Source: Fibrobacter sp. UWR4
Lineage (GTDB): Bacteria > Fibrobacterota > Fibrobacteria > Fibrobacterales > Fibrobacteraceae
DNA length: 64,000 nt
Direction: 5' to 3'
NCBI RefSeq assembly: GCF_003149045.1
Contig: NZ_QGDU01000003.1
Location: 1 to 64,000 of the forward strand
Position 1 is the stretch's first letter. The number at the start of each line of letters is the position of its first letter. The translations under genes were made by a program, and so were the position numbers. A model generated the notes under the pieces. It made no database searches, was not told the DNA's origin, and worked only from the letters and a program-made list of their open reading frames with translations. This document shows, in pieces, positions 1-9,085 of this stretch.

Positions 1-54
1 TGTAGATGTAAAGATAGCCTACGAATGGGAATCGGAATCGAGAGAATCATCTAG

Positions 55-552
55 CAAGGCTGCCTAAATGCTTCCACACATGTTGATGATGCCTCAAAAA
101 ATTACAACAAAATCAAAAAAAGCCTAATTGATGGCGAATTGAACCTTATAGGAATTACATCTACATTGGAAAATGTTCCAGGAACCGGAGGCGATTTCAA
201 CTACTACGAACTTGGCCCGGAAATGCTTCTGGACGGTTCCTTGAACGAAGAACAGCCTTTAGAAAACATCCGCAACTACATCTACTATACCGAAACCAAT
301 TCCGTCATTGATTCTGCTGATATAGCCAAAAATGGAAACGAGTTTTTCCTAGGTAATCACGACAACGCCGCCTACTATCTTTTCTACAAAAAGTCAGAAA
401 TTACAACTCTTGATTTCGAATTCCTTGGAACCATCAGTCAAAAGGCGGAACGCTATGTGATTTACGCCGACAACTGCGTATTGCCCAAAGATTTTCTTTT
501 CAAGAATAACATCGTGTTTAAGAAAATTCCAAGAGACGTGAGGAAATTCTAA
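55..552 (+). CDS. Type III DNA methyltransferase (Mod), C-terminal end; frame broken upstream
   Basis: This is the last part of a protein whose start is not intact in the window. The frame is open from 55 to 552, with an in-frame TAG at 52-54. The first ATG-like start inside it is a TTG at 139, but the sequence before that (DASKNYNKIKKSLIDGE) still reads like protein, so the true gene begins further left. The tail, with GGDFNYYELGPE followed by an acidic segment, resembles the C-terminus of adenine-specific Mod subunits. The next gene, a type III Res subunit, overlaps its stop as TAATG. Another frame (2-67, beginning VDVKIAYE) also looks coding, so a frameshift near position 50 is possible. 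The methyltransferase motifs would lie left of the window. The Mod assignment rests mainly on the neighbour. Confidence 0.5.
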   Translation, partial: QGCLNASTHVDDASKNYNKIKKSLIDGELNLIGITSTLENVPGTGGDFNYYELGPEMLLDGSLNEEQPLENIRNYIYYTETNSVIDSADIAKNGNEFFLGNHDNAAYYLFYKKSEITTLDFEFLGTISQKAERYVIYADNCVLPKDFLFKNNIVFKKIPRDVRKF

Positions 553-3197
553 TGCTTTTAAAACCGTACCAGAAACAGATTATAGATGACCTTGCTCGCT
601 ATCTTGAAATTTTAAAAGAAAAGGGAAACACTGCAGTTGCCTTCAATGAATTCTGGCAGACCCATCCTCGCACTGCAATTACGCCTATGCTTGGCGAATC
701 CGTGGAACCGTACAAGAACAATGTTCCTGGCGTACCTCATGTCTGCATAAAGGTTCCTACCGCTGGCGGAAAAACCTTTATCGCAGCCAATGCCCTAAAC
801 ACTATTTTCAAGGCTTTCAACAGCACACGCCCAAAAATAGTGGTGTGGCTTGTACCGTCCAATTCGATTCTGGAACAAACCCTTCGCAATTTCGGCAATC
901 CAAAGCACCCGTACCGAGAACAGCTGAACACAGATTTTGCGAACAGGGTTGAAGTCTTCGACAAGAAAATGTTATTGCAGGGCGCAGGCTTCAACTGCAC
1001 CTCCGTTCATGAAAATCTTTCGCTTTGCATTCTAAGTTTCGATAGTCTCCGCGCAAGAAATGCAGAAGACAGAAAAGTCAACGAAGAAAATGGCAATCTA
1101 CAGTCATTTGCCAACCGCGTAGATGAAGAAGAAATCTCGGTAATGTCCGTTCTGCGTTCGCTAAATCCTGTTGTAATTGTTGACGAAAGCCACAATGCAG
1201 AAAGCGAACTCAGTGTGGAAATGTTGAAAAATCTAAATCCCAGTTTTATTCTGGATTTGACCGCTACACCTCGCAAGAACAGTAACATCATCAGCTTTAC
1301 TTCTGCTCTTGAACTCAAGAAAGAAAACATGGTAAAGTTGCCGGTGATTGTTTACAACCATCGCAAAAAAGAAGATGTAATAAGTTCTGCGTTGGAACTT
1401 CGCACTCGCTTGGAAATGGCTGCAAGTGAAGCTAGTAAAAACGGGGCGCCATACATCCGTCCCATAGTTCTTTTCCAGGCGGAGCCAAAAACAAAGAATG
1501 TCAACGCCACCTTTGAAAAAATAAAATCAATGCTTTTGGAATTGAAAATTCCAGAGGAACAGATCAAGATAAAGACTGCCGATAAAAATGAATTGCAGAA
1601 TGTGGATTTGATGTCTGCCGATTGCCCGGTACGTTATATCATTACGGTAAACGCGTTGAAAGAAGGTTGGGACTGTCCATTCGCCTACATTCTTGCAAGC
1701 CTCGCAGACCGTAGTTCCAGCGTAGATGTGGAGCAGATTCTTGGCCGAGTTTTGCGTTTACCTAATGTTCGCAAAAATGAAAACGCAATGCTTAACATGA
1801 GCTATGTGTTTACCGCCTCTGCAAAATTCGGCGAAACTCTGGATAGCATCGTGAAGGGCTTGAACCGTGCTGGGTTCAGTAGCAGGGACTATCGCCAAAT
1901 TGAAATTGAGGAACCGGAAAATTCTGGAAATGCAGGTGGGGCTACTGCGGAAAATACTGGAGCGACTGAACCGTCGCTGTTTGCTGACGTTAATAAGCCT
2001 GACGATTTTGATGTTTCAAAAATTTTCTGGAAGCCGGTTCCCGTGCTTGGCGGAAACGTTGTGGAAAAATCCGCAGGCCATGCATATATCGACAATGTTG
2101 CAGAGCAAAATTCCGTAATCGCAGAAATCACAAAGCAGGCCATTGCCGAAAACCAGAAATTGGAAAATCAAGTTGCGGCAAACGCAAAATCTCCGTTAAT
2201 GCCTAGTGAGGTGAGCAAGCAAGTGAAAACATACGACGTGAAGGGAATCTTCAAGGAATCCGTAGCAAATCTCAGACTGCCGCAGTTCTATTACAGACAC
2301 GCTCTGCAAAATGATTTGTTCAACTTGAACTCGGAACCTTTTGAAAAGGACATGCTCCTGAAAAAGTTTCCCCTAAAAAATGCGGACACGAACATTGATT
2401 TTCAAAATGTCGAATTGGACATCCGTCGTATCGACTTGGATGAAACGCAGAAGGATTTCACTCCCACAATTTTCAATGTAGATAAGCAACGGCAAATCGA
2501 AATACTCGGGTGGCTTACTAGCATCAAGGACTTGGATAAAAAACGCAAGTTGTGTGCTGAAAATCTTCGCGGATGGATTGGCAATATGTATCCCATTCCC
2601 GATCCGGATATAGTTGAATACATTACCCGAGTGCTACAAAACTTTTCGGATGCGGACTTGAACAACATGCTGAATTCCCAATCGCTTTATGCCGACAAGA
2701 TTAAGCAAAAAATCAATGAGCTTTCGGCAAAGTATATCGAAAGCGAATTTGACAAGTCCTTGGATCAAGATAAAATAGAATTGAAACCGACTTACGAAAT
2801 TCCAGAAAAATTAAATCTTTCCGCTGTCGGAAAGCCGCTCCCGAAAACACTTCACGAAGCCGAAGAAAATGTCAATGGTTTTGAGGAAGAAGTAATCAAC
2901 GCTGTCGCCAATATGGAGAACGTGGAATTCTGGACACGCAATCGCGAAAAGAAGGATTTCTGCATCAACGGCTTTATCAATCACTATCCGGACTTTATCA
3001 TCAAAACAAAAAATGGCAAGGTCGTTTTGTTAGAAACCAAGGGCGACCATCTGGATGCCGAAAAGAAAATTAAATTAGGGAAAAAATGGGCGGAAAAGGC
3101 TGGTAATGAATATCGTTATTGCCTGGTGTATAAAACCCGTATGGTTGAGGGTGCATATACGAAAGATGAATTTCTGAATGCACTAGAAAATTGGTAA
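552..3197 (+). CDS. Type III restriction enzyme, Res subunit (helicase-nuclease)
   Basis: 881 aa ATP-dependent restriction subunit. It should couple DNA translocation or signalling to cleavage together with the Mod product encoded just upstream. Superfamily 2 helicase motifs are clear: motif I PTAGGKT (69-75), motif II DESH (211-214), motif III TATP (237-240), and EGWDCPFAYI followed by EQILGRVLRLPN for motifs V and VI. The C-terminus carries a PD-(D/E)xK nuclease pattern, PDFII then LLETKGD, at roughly 812-833. Length and domain order fit intact Res proteins. The ATG overlaps the upstream stop (TAATG), so the two are translationally coupled. If mod really is broken, an active Res without a partner would normally be harmless, because Res needs Mod for recognition. 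Confidence 0.88.
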   Translation: MLLKPYQKQIIDDLARYLEILKEKGNTAVAFNEFWQTHPRTAITPMLGESVEPYKNNVPGVPHVCIKVPTAGGKTFIAANALNTIFKAFNSTRPKIVVWLVPSNSILEQTLRNFGNPKHPYREQLNTDFANRVEVFDKKMLLQGAGFNCTSVHENLSLCILSFDSLRARNAEDRKVNEENGNLQSFANRVDEEEISVMSVLRSLNPVVIVDESHNAESELSVEMLKNLNPSFILDLTATPRKNSNIISFTSALELKKENMVKLPVIVYNHRKKEDVISSALELRTRLEMAASEASKNGAPYIRPIVLFQAEPKTKNVNATFEKIKSMLLELKIPEEQIKIKTADKNELQNVDLMSADCPVRYIITVNALKEGWDCPFAYILASLADRSSSVDVEQILGRVLRLPNVRKNENAMLNMSYVFTASAKFGETLDSIVKGLNRAGFSSRDYRQIEIEEPENSGNAGGATAENTGATEPSLFADVNKPDDFDVSKIFWKPVPVLGGNVVEKSAGHAYIDNVAEQNSVIAEITKQAIAENQKLENQVAANAKSPLMPSEVSKQVKTYDVKGIFKESVANLRLPQFYYRHALQNDLFNLNSEPFEKDMLLKKFPLKNADTNIDFQNVELDIRRIDLDETQKDFTPTIFNVDKQRQIEILGWLTSIKDLDKKRKLCAENLRGWIGNMYPIPDPDIVEYITRVLQNFSDADLNNMLNSQSLYADKIKQKINELSAKYIESEFDKSLDQDKIELKPTYEIPEKLNLSAVGKPLPKTLHEAEENVNGFEEEVINAVANMENVEFWTRNREKKDFCINGFINHYPDFIIKTKNGKVVLLETKGDHLDAEKKIKLGKKWAEKAGNEYRYCLVYKTRMVEGAYTKDEFLNALENW

Positions 3198-3246
3198 TTT
3201 TTGATGAGTCTTGAAATGCTGTGGTTGATGTAGGTGATTGACTATT

Positions 3247-3642
3247 ATGTGTCGCATTTTTCTTTTTTTCGTTCTCGCTCTAGCTGAATTCTCTTTTGCA
3301 GTTGATATTGCGGAAACAGAGGACGAATCAAAGGCCTTTTTAGTTGATGGCGATGAAGTTTTAGAACCCCACGAGGAGCTTGAAGAGATTGAGCCTATAC
3401 GGTGTGGAGCGATGTCTTATTCTTGTGATTCGATAGAGTATATCGTCCCTGAGGAGTCTGGTGGTAATTGGTTTGGTGCGATAGCTGCTTCGGTGACTGT
3501 GACGGGGACCGTCACGTATTTTGTAGGAAGAAGTCGGGGCGAGAATGTGTGTGATCGAAAAAAGGCATCAACGCTACGTATGATAGGTGCTGCCGTATCG
3601 ATTATTGGTGTAATCGGATTTGTATATAGTTTTTGGTTTTAA
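3247..3642 (+). CDS. Small exported or membrane protein of unknown function
   Basis: About 131 aa. I chose ATG 3247 over the in-frame TTG at 3238 because an AGGTGA ribosome site at 3231-3236 fits only the former. The N-terminus is a signal peptide (FLFFVLALAEFSFA) followed by a very acidic segment with two cysteines. The C-terminal half has two hydrophobic stretches (around FGAIAASVTVTGTVTYFVG and MIGAAVSIIGVIGFVYSFWF) separated by a basic Arg/Lys loop, so the protein probably sits in the inner membrane. I recognise no family. It lies between the restriction genes and the lpt operon and has no obvious partner. Confidence 0.6.
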   Translation: MCRIFLFFVLALAEFSFAVDIAETEDESKAFLVDGDEVLEPHEELEEIEPIRCGAMSYSCDSIEYIVPEESGGNWFGAIAASVTVTGTVTYFVGRSRGENVCDRKKASTLRMIGAAVSIIGVIGFVYSFWF

Positions 3643-3715
3643 CAAGAGCTATTGCGGCGCCTCAAGGATTAAATTCCTATACCTACCTGCCCTAAATATT
3701 TGTAAATTTGCAATG

Positions 3716-3730
3716 TGGCACGGATTTTGC
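3716..3730 (+). promoter_or_regulatory. Sigma-54 (-24/-12) promoter consensus ahead of lptC-lptA-lptB-rpoN
   Basis: The sequence TGGCACG-N4-TTGC matches the sigma-54 consensus at all 11 defined bases. If GC at 3729-3730 is -13/-12, transcription would begin at about 3742, which is exactly the ATG of lptC, giving a leaderless message. The operon ends with rpoN itself, so autoregulation is plausible. The GTG at 3715 lies inside this element and is therefore an unlikely start codon. Confidence 0.5.
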
Positions 3731-3741
3731 GAAGAAATAAA

Positions 3742-4509
3742 ATGCGGTTGAACACCAGCTTGCCTGGCGGTCTTTTTCTGTGCCTTTTTCTTGGACTCGT
3801 GACGATCTTTACAGGCTGTGAAGAAATCGAGGAAGACAAGCCCTGGATTCAGGTGGAACGTCCGGACATGCTGTTTACGGATACGACCTTGATGGATAGC
3901 TACGACAAGGGTGTTCTTGCCTGGAAATTGAAGACGGCCTATCTGGAACGCTGGGGCAACAAGGACTTGGTCTTTGTGCGTCCGGTGCTTGTGGATATCT
4001 ACGATTCCCTAGGGGAGCGTACTGCGTTTCTTCGTGCGGATTCCGGCCGGATGGACATGAAGTTCAGCTACGTCCACGCCTACGGGCACGTTTACGCCTT
4101 GACTCCCAAGGGGGCTTCCGTCAGGTCCGATTCCCTGATCTGGAACAAGAGGGACAATCATGTCCGTACGGACAGCTACGTCCGTGTGGTCAGCGAAGAC
4201 GGTGACGTGCTGCAGGGCAAGGGTTTTGTCAGCGACGCCCAGCTGGATAACTGGCGAATACTTTCCAACGTGACGGGAATTTTTCAGGATGCGGCAAAGC
4301 GTCTGAAGGAAGAGGACGAAAAGGAGGCGGAAGCTATTGAGAGCCGTAACCGCGCCATGGCCCAGCCTCCTAAGGCCGCTCCTGCGCCGGAACCGGATCC
4401 AAAGGCGGAAACCGAACGCAAGGCTTCTCCCCGCCGGCCTGTCCAGGACTTCCGTAACCTGAAACGGGCTGGCAATCGTCCCTCTGCGAAAAAGGTGGAG
4501 GGAAATTGA
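3742..4509 (+). CDS. lptC: LPS export protein LptC-like lipoprotein
   Basis: About 255 aa from ATG 3742; a GTG at 3715 would add nine residues but overlaps the sigma-54 motif. The N-terminus is a lipoprotein-type signal ending in IFTGC. The middle follows the LptC pattern: three repeated beta segments on sequestering and modifying a target, ending in GKGFVSDAQLDNWRILSNVTG, the family's most conserved stretch. The last 70 residues are a charged Glu/Lys then Pro/Ala-rich extension not usual for LptC. LptC anchors the periplasmic LptA bridge to the LptBFG transporter. The stop overlaps the start of the LptA-like gene, and LptB follows, the standard lpt gene order. An E. coli-type LptC has a membrane anchor instead of a lipobox. 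Confidence 0.8.
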   Translation: MRLNTSLPGGLFLCLFLGLVTIFTGCEEIEEDKPWIQVERPDMLFTDTTLMDSYDKGVLAWKLKTAYLERWGNKDLVFVRPVLVDIYDSLGERTAFLRADSGRMDMKFSYVHAYGHVYALTPKGASVRSDSLIWNKRDNHVRTDSYVRVVSEDGDVLQGKGFVSDAQLDNWRILSNVTGIFQDAAKRLKEEDEKEAEAIESRNRAMAQPPKAAPAPEPDPKAETERKASPRRPVQDFRNLKRAGNRPSAKKVEGN

Positions 4510-6014
4510 TACGTTTTGACCTCGGACGTTTTCTGCTAGTGTTTATGGCGAGTGTGCTTGTATTTCTCGGCGAGGTACAGGCCCAGAAGTCTCCATTAAT
4601 CATGAAGCATGCAGATAGTCTTGCGGTGGCCCGCAAGCGCGGCTCCCTTCTTTTGCAGGGGCGAGTACATTTTATTCATGATAGTGTGAATGTCAGGACC
4701 CAGCGGGCTACCTGGAATAAGGATGGCGAGGTGGTCGCCTGCGAGGGCGGTTTCCAGTTTACCCATCCCTCTGGCTGGATCGACGCCAAGCAGGGTGTCT
4801 ACCAGAAAAAGAAGGGGATTGCCTCTGCTACGGGTGATGTCCACGCCGGGGATTCCGCCAAGACGTATTATGCCACGGGCGAGTATGTGGAATATGACAA
4901 GGAGCATGAAATCCTTACCATGCCGGAAAAGCCTGTGCTGTATTACTACGACAAGAAGGATACAGTCAGGAACGGTAAGCAGGAAGTTCAGGTGGACACC
5001 GTGACGGTTGTTGCAAAGAGGATTGTCTACAACAAGAAGGAGACTTTTGCGGAGGGCAAGGGAGACGCATCCATCACCCACAAGGACGTGTCCATCAAGG
5101 CTGACGAAATGACCTATGACCGTAAGATCGACTATGCCCGCGGAGTGGGAAACGTGGTGATTACCCACGACTCTGTTACGGTATATGCAGACCGTATCAA
5201 CTACAACAAGAAGGATGATTTTGCGGAAGCCTTCAACAATGTGAAGGTGACTCAGGAAGACATGGTGGTGACCTGCGATACGGGCTATTTTGACCGCAAG
5301 AATAACTGGATGTCCATGAAGGGCAATCCCAAGTGTGAACTGAAGAATTATAACCTGACGGGAGATTCCATTTTCCTGACGTTAGATTCCTCGGGAAAGA
5401 GCTTGAAGTCCGCCCTAGTGATCCGCAATGCTCACGGCCTCCAGCAGGAAGATGCCAAGAGGAACAGCCCCGGCAGTGTGACGGAGGCTTTCGGGGATAC
5501 GCTGTATGCCCAGTTTGACGGTAACAAGATCGAGCGCCTTTACGTGAACTTGAATGCCCGCGGCTTTTTTTACGAGAAGGATCTGGATAACTATCGTAAC
5601 AACATGAACGGGGACCGTCTGGATATGTATTTTGAAAATGGAAAAATGCATCACGCCATCGTATCCGGAAAGGCCCAGAGCACGTATTATTATGTGAAGA
5701 AGGATCGTTCCGTGTCTGGCCGTAACGAGGCTGCCGGCGATACCATCTACATTAAGTTCGACCCCAGAAAGAACGCTGTGAAAACGTTACGAATGTTGGG
5801 CGGTTCCACAACTCCTTCCAGCGGCCGCTATGTGGACATGGAAAAGGAAAACCGTAACAAAAAGAATTTGACAGAATCCGCACCTAAGGCCGATATAGCT
5901 GATAAGCCTGTAGATGTTGTCGGTACTGCTAAGTCCAAGACTTTGAAGGCTGCTACACAGTCCCTGCTCAAGGCAAAGAGGCCGCAGGAAGCCTCCCAGG
6001 AGAAAAAGAAATGA
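4506..6014 (+). CDS. lptA: OstA/LptA-like LPS transport protein, long form
   Basis: 502 aa. The TTG start at 4506 overlaps the lptC stop and is preceded by GGTGGAGGG (about 4493-4502), a strong ribosome site; it yields a clear signal peptide ending VQAQ. The mature protein consists of OstA-type beta repeats such as [40 protein letters not shown] and [21 protein letters not shown]. LptA proteins normally have about 180 aa, so this one has two to three times the usual repeat number and could span more of the periplasm or resemble part of LptD. The C-terminus is Lys-rich. The ATGA overlap with the ABC gene lptB supports co-translation. Confidence 0.78.
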   Translation: MIRFDLGRFLLVFMASVLVFLGEVQAQKSPLIMKHADSLAVARKRGSLLLQGRVHFIHDSVNVRTQRATWNKDGEVVACEGGFQFTHPSGWIDAKQGVYQKKKGIASATGDVHAGDSAKTYYATGEYVEYDKEHEILTMPEKPVLYYYDKKDTVRNGKQEVQVDTVTVVAKRIVYNKKETFAEGKGDASITHKDVSIKADEMTYDRKIDYARGVGNVVITHDSVTVYADRINYNKKDDFAEAFNNVKVTQEDMVVTCDTGYFDRKNNWMSMKGNPKCELKNYNLTGDSIFLTLDSSGKSLKSALVIRNAHGLQQEDAKRNSPGSVTEAFGDTLYAQFDGNKIERLYVNLNARGFFYEKDLDNYRNNMNGDRLDMYFENGKMHHAIVSGKAQSTYYYVKKDRSVSGRNEAAGDTIYIKFDPRKNAVKTLRMLGGSTTPSSGRYVDMEKENRNKKNLTESAPKADIADKPVDVVGTAKSKTLKAATQSLLKAKRPQEASQEKKK

Positions 6015-6748
6015 AGAACATTGTAAGTACCATTCGCACCGAAAAATTGCGTAAGGTTTATGGCGGTCGCCAGGTGGTGAGCGATGTTTCCATTCGTGTC
6101 TCCCAGGGTGAAATCGTCGGACTTCTCGGTCCCAACGGTGCCGGCAAGACGACGTCCTTCTATATGATCGTGGGCATGGTTCGTCCCGAGTCCGGACATA
6201 TCTTCCTGGACGATATTGAAGTGACGGACAAGCCCATGTACAAGCGCGCCCGCCTGGGGATTGGCTACCTCCCGCAGGAAGCGTCCATCTTCCGCAAGCT
6301 TACGGTGGAAGAGAACATCATGGCGATTCTTGAAACCCAGGATATGAAACGTGCCCAGCGCAAGATCCGCCTGGAAGAACTTCTGGAAGAATTCAAGATT
6401 ACCCACATCCGTAAGACTAAGTCCATGAGCTGCTCCGGTGGTGAACGCCGTCGTCTTGAAATTGCCCGTGCCCTGGCTTCCGATCCTTCCTTCCTCCTGC
6501 TGGATGAACCTTTCGCAGGAATTGACCCCATTGCGGTGGCGGACATTCAGTCCATTATCTCTGGACTTCGCGATAAGGGGATGGGAGTCCTCATTACGGA
6601 CCATAACGTCCGTGAAACGCTTTCCATTACGGATCGCGCCTACATCATGTACAAGAGCCAGGTCCTTACGGAAGGTTCCTCGGAACATTTGGCCAACGAT
6701 CCCGAAGCAAGAAGAATTTACCTAGGCGATAGCTTTAGGCTGGATTAA
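6011..6748 (+). CDS. lptB: LPS export ABC transporter ATP-binding protein LptB
   Basis: 245 aa cytoplasmic ATPase that powers extraction of LPS from the inner membrane. All ABC motifs are present: Walker A GPNGAGKT (40-47), signature [15 protein letters not shown], Walker [14 protein letters not shown], and the switch histidine in [22 protein letters not shown] and the [13 protein letters not shown]-loop region are typical of LptB. Length matches the family. The ATG overlaps the previous stop (ATGA), and rpoN begins 11 nt after the stop. LptF and LptG are not in the window. Confidence 0.95.
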   Translation: MKNIVSTIRTEKLRKVYGGRQVVSDVSIRVSQGEIVGLLGPNGAGKTTSFYMIVGMVRPESGHIFLDDIEVTDKPMYKRARLGIGYLPQEASIFRKLTVEENIMAILETQDMKRAQRKIRLEELLEEFKITHIRKTKSMSCSGGERRRLEIARALASDPSFLLLDEPFAGIDPIAVADIQSIISGLRDKGMGVLITDHNVRETLSITDRAYIMYKSQVLTEGSSEHLANDPEARRIYLGDSFRLD

Positions 6749-6759
6749 AGAGGTTTGTT

Positions 6760-8385
6760 ATGGAAATGGGAATAAACGTCGGAATGAAAACGGGTCTGGA
6801 ACAGACCCTGTCTCCGCAGCTATTGCAGTCGGTTACCATTTTGCAGAAAACCTCCCTGGAGCTGGAGACTGCCATCCGCGATGAGCTGGAGTCCAACCCC
6901 CTGCTTGAAGTGGATGAGTCCGTTTCCGACGAAGACCGGGAGGTCCGCGAAAGCGAACTGGAAGGATCCGACGTCAACGATGATTATGACGCCAGGGAAG
7001 ATTCCTCCGACGGTGATGATTTTGAAAGAGGCGCCCTGGATATGGGTGGCGATTTCGATGACTACGGTAGCGACCGCCTGGGGGATGGAACCCGCGAAGA
7101 CGACGCCTCCTTTAACGAAGTGAACATGATGCGAGAGTCCCCCGAAGAAGAGTGGGACCGCCCCATCAAGGATTTTGGAAAGCCTCTCCAGGAACAGCTG
7201 GAAGACCAGCTAGGTATTTGGAAAGGTACCAGCAAGCTGTTTGAAGACCTGGCCGAAAACGGTTGCGACGAAACCCACTTCCGTGAACTGGTGAAGTACA
7301 TCATCAGTTCCGTAGACGAAGACGGATTCCTTTCCAGCTGTGACGAAGACAAGATTAGTGGAATCAATTCCAGCGACAAGTTTATCGTGGAAATCGAGAA
7401 GGTGATCCGTGGTGAATTGGACCTGAATGAAAACTCCGTTTCCTTGCCGGTACACGAAGCGTTCCATGTGCTTCACGGATTTTCTCCCAGTGGCGTTGGA
7501 GCACGTAACCAGCGCGAGTGTTTTTTAATACAGGCGAATCGTATTCCCGGTTTCCCAGTCCTTGGAATCAAGATTCTTGAAAACTGCTACGAGGATTTGC
7601 TGGCCCTCCGCTATGCAAAAATCGGAAAGACTTTAGGAGTCTCCACTGAAGAAGTGCAGGCGGCTGTCCGTGCTTTCGCCCGCTTGAGTCCCCATCCCGG
7701 TTTCCAGGTGGCAAGAGTTCCTGCGCACACCATTTCCGTGGACTTGAAGCTTGAAGAGAAAAACGGTAAGCTGGAAGTGAAGTCTGTTCGTTCTTCCAAC
7801 AGCAGGCTCCGCGTGAATTCCACCTACAAGGCTCTGGCCAACAGCAAGAGCGCTTCCAAGGAAGACAAGGCCTACATCAGGGCCCACGTTGCCAAGGCGG
7901 AGGAGTTCATCAAGGCTGTCAATAATCGTTACTCCACTATGGAGCAGGTCATGGGCGAAATTCTCAAGCGCCAGAAGGATTTCTTTACCAAGGGGCCTGC
8001 ATTCCTGAAGCCCATGGTGCTGCAGGATATTGCGGATGAAATCGGGAAGGATGTGAGCACGGTGAACCGTGTGACCAACGGTAAGTTCGTGGATACGCCC
8101 TACGGCATTTTCGAGCTGAAACGTTTCTTTACATCCGGTATCAAGCAGAAGACTTCCGCAAGTGGTGATGGCACCGCGGAAGGCTCCGAAGAAGTGGTGG
8201 GTTCCGCCCAGGTCATTGACGCCATGAAGAAGATGATCGACGAGGAAAACAAGAAGAAGCCTCTCTCCGATCAGGCGATTTCCGATAAACTAGCGGAGAT
8301 GGGGATGAAGGTTGCTCGCCGTACGGTGGCCAAATATCGTGAGAACGTTTTGCACGTCCTTACCGCAAGTCAACGAAAGCAGTAA
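6760..8385 (+). CDS. rpoN: RNA polymerase sigma-54 factor RpoN
   Basis: 541 aa. Region I is intact (LSPQLLQSVTILQKTSLELETAIRDELESNPLLE split over the first 50 residues), region II is long and acidic (Asp/Glu-rich, about 50-130), and the C-terminus holds the RpoN box ARRTVAKYRE followed by about 15 residues. RpoN directs transcription from -24/-12 promoters with AAA+ activators. The start ATG 6760 follows AAAGAGG. It is the last gene of the lpt operon, as in many bacteria, and a consensus sigma-54 site precedes the first gene, suggesting feedback. Confidence 0.95.
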   Translation: MEMGINVGMKTGLEQTLSPQLLQSVTILQKTSLELETAIRDELESNPLLEVDESVSDEDREVRESELEGSDVNDDYDAREDSSDGDDFERGALDMGGDFDDYGSDRLGDGTREDDASFNEVNMMRESPEEEWDRPIKDFGKPLQEQLEDQLGIWKGTSKLFEDLAENGCDETHFRELVKYIISSVDEDGFLSSCDEDKISGINSSDKFIVEIEKVIRGELDLNENSVSLPVHEAFHVLHGFSPSGVGARNQRECFLIQANRIPGFPVLGIKILENCYEDLLALRYAKIGKTLGVSTEEVQAAVRAFARLSPHPGFQVARVPAHTISVDLKLEEKNGKLEVKSVRSSNSRLRVNSTYKALANSKSASKEDKAYIRAHVAKAEEFIKAVNNRYSTMEQVMGEILKRQKDFFTKGPAFLKPMVLQDIADEIGKDVSTVNRVTNGKFVDTPYGIFELKRFFTSGIKQKTSASGDGTAEGSEEVVGSAQVIDAMKKMIDEENKKKPLSDQAISDKLAEMGMKVARRTVAKYRENVLHVLTASQRKQ

Positions 8386-8392
8386 ATGATGC

Positions 8393-8500
8393 AAGGGGGG
8401 CACACCCCCCTTGGAACCCCCAAAAAACAATGCGCCATCGCAAACGAAGTTTGCTTAGCTTTTGTTTTTTGTTTGAGGGGCTCTGAAGTGCCTCCTCAAA
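8393..8500 (-). repeat. Dispersed three-hairpin intergenic element (copy A)
   Basis: Between rpoN and hpf. Hairpins in order are AAGGGGGG-CACA-CCCCCCTT (8393-8412), GCAAAC-GAA-GTTTGC (8440-8454) and TTTGAGG/CCTCAAA (8472-8500). Read as reverse complement, it aligns with each unit of the tandem repeat at 39719-40018: a GAGG hairpin, then a CAAA-A-CAAAAG stretch, a middle hairpin, GCGCATT-GTTTT, and a terminal G5-6/C5-6 hairpin. The first stem could also terminate rpoN transcription. No protein is encoded. Confidence 0.6.
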
Positions 8501-8569
8501 AGCGGCATTTTTTCTCTGGTAAGACTGTTCCAAGTTGGAATATGGTTCGGACGTTTTTTGCAAATAAAC

Positions 8570-8599
8570 TTGTTCTTTCGTGGAAAAAAGATGTATATA
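8570..8599 (+). promoter_or_regulatory. Possible sigma-70 promoter for hpf
   Basis: TTGTTC (8570-8575), an 18-bp spacer and TATATA (8594-8599) lie 60 bp before the hpf start codon. The -35 has four of six consensus bases. No sigma-54 match with correct 10-bp GG-GC spacing was found here. Confidence 0.35.
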
Positions 8600-8658
8600 C
8601 TCTAAACGTGGGACGCAAGTCCCGGCAAGAATAACTTTTTTCTACGGAGGTTTTTACT

Positions 8659-8976
8659 ATGGATATTCAGTTTTCTGCTCGCCACTTTAACGCATCTGCA
8701 GGTCTCCAGGATCGTATTCAGGAAGAAATGGACAAACTCGCCAAGTTCTACCCGAATATCACCAGTGCTTCCGTAATCCTTGACCACGAAGTCGAACATC
8801 AGCGTCATTGCGAAATTACCGTGAACATTACCGGTTCCCAGGTGGTTGCTTCCGCTGACGAAGAAAACATGGGCAAGGCAGTGGATGTCACTCTTGAACG
8901 CATCAAGACCCAGCTGAAGAAGGCTAACGAAAAGCAGAATGACCATCGTGCACAGCCTATGTCCGACGTTGTTTAA
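8659..8976 (+). CDS. hpf: Ribosome hibernation promoting factor (HPF/YfiA family)
   Basis: 105 aa, the length of short HPF. It begins MDIQFSARHFNASAGLQDRI and continues with the beta-alpha-beta-beta-beta-alpha pattern of the S30AE domain (SASVILDHEVEHQRHCEITVNI, then DMEENMGKAVDVTLERIKTQ-like helix). HPF binds the small ribosomal subunit and helps silence ribosomes in stationary phase. A strong GGAGG at 8645-8649 sets the start. In many bacteria hpf follows rpoN, and hprK follows it, as here. A rho-independent terminator follows, so it is probably transcribed alone or with rpoN. Confidence 0.92.
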   Translation: MDIQFSARHFNASAGLQDRIQEEMDKLAKFYPNITSASVILDHEVEHQRHCEITVNITGSQVVASADEENMGKAVDVTLERIKTQLKKANEKQNDHRAQPMSDVV

Positions 8977-9012
8977 TTTGTGCTCATCTGAAAGCTTTTG
9001 TCAAATTTTAGG

Positions 9013-9043
9013 GAATCATCTTGAAAAAGGTGATTCTTTTTTT
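9013..9043 (+). terminator. Rho-independent terminator after hpf
   Basis: Ten-pair stem GAATCATCTT/AAGGTGATTC with a GAAA loop, followed by seven T. It lies 36 nt after the hpf stop and separates it from hprK. Confidence 0.88.
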
Positions 9044-9085
9044 ATATCCGGACTTTTGCGAAAGAAAATTGTTTAACTTTAAGGC

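Noticed and set aside
3715-3741. GTG 3715 as start of lptC
   Set aside because: No ribosome site, and the codon lies within the sigma-54 consensus; ATG 3742 gives a normal lipoprotein signal.
8386-8634. 82-codon open frame after rpoN
   Set aside because: It runs through the three-hairpin repeat element and a promoter region, has no ribosome site and no protein-like pattern.
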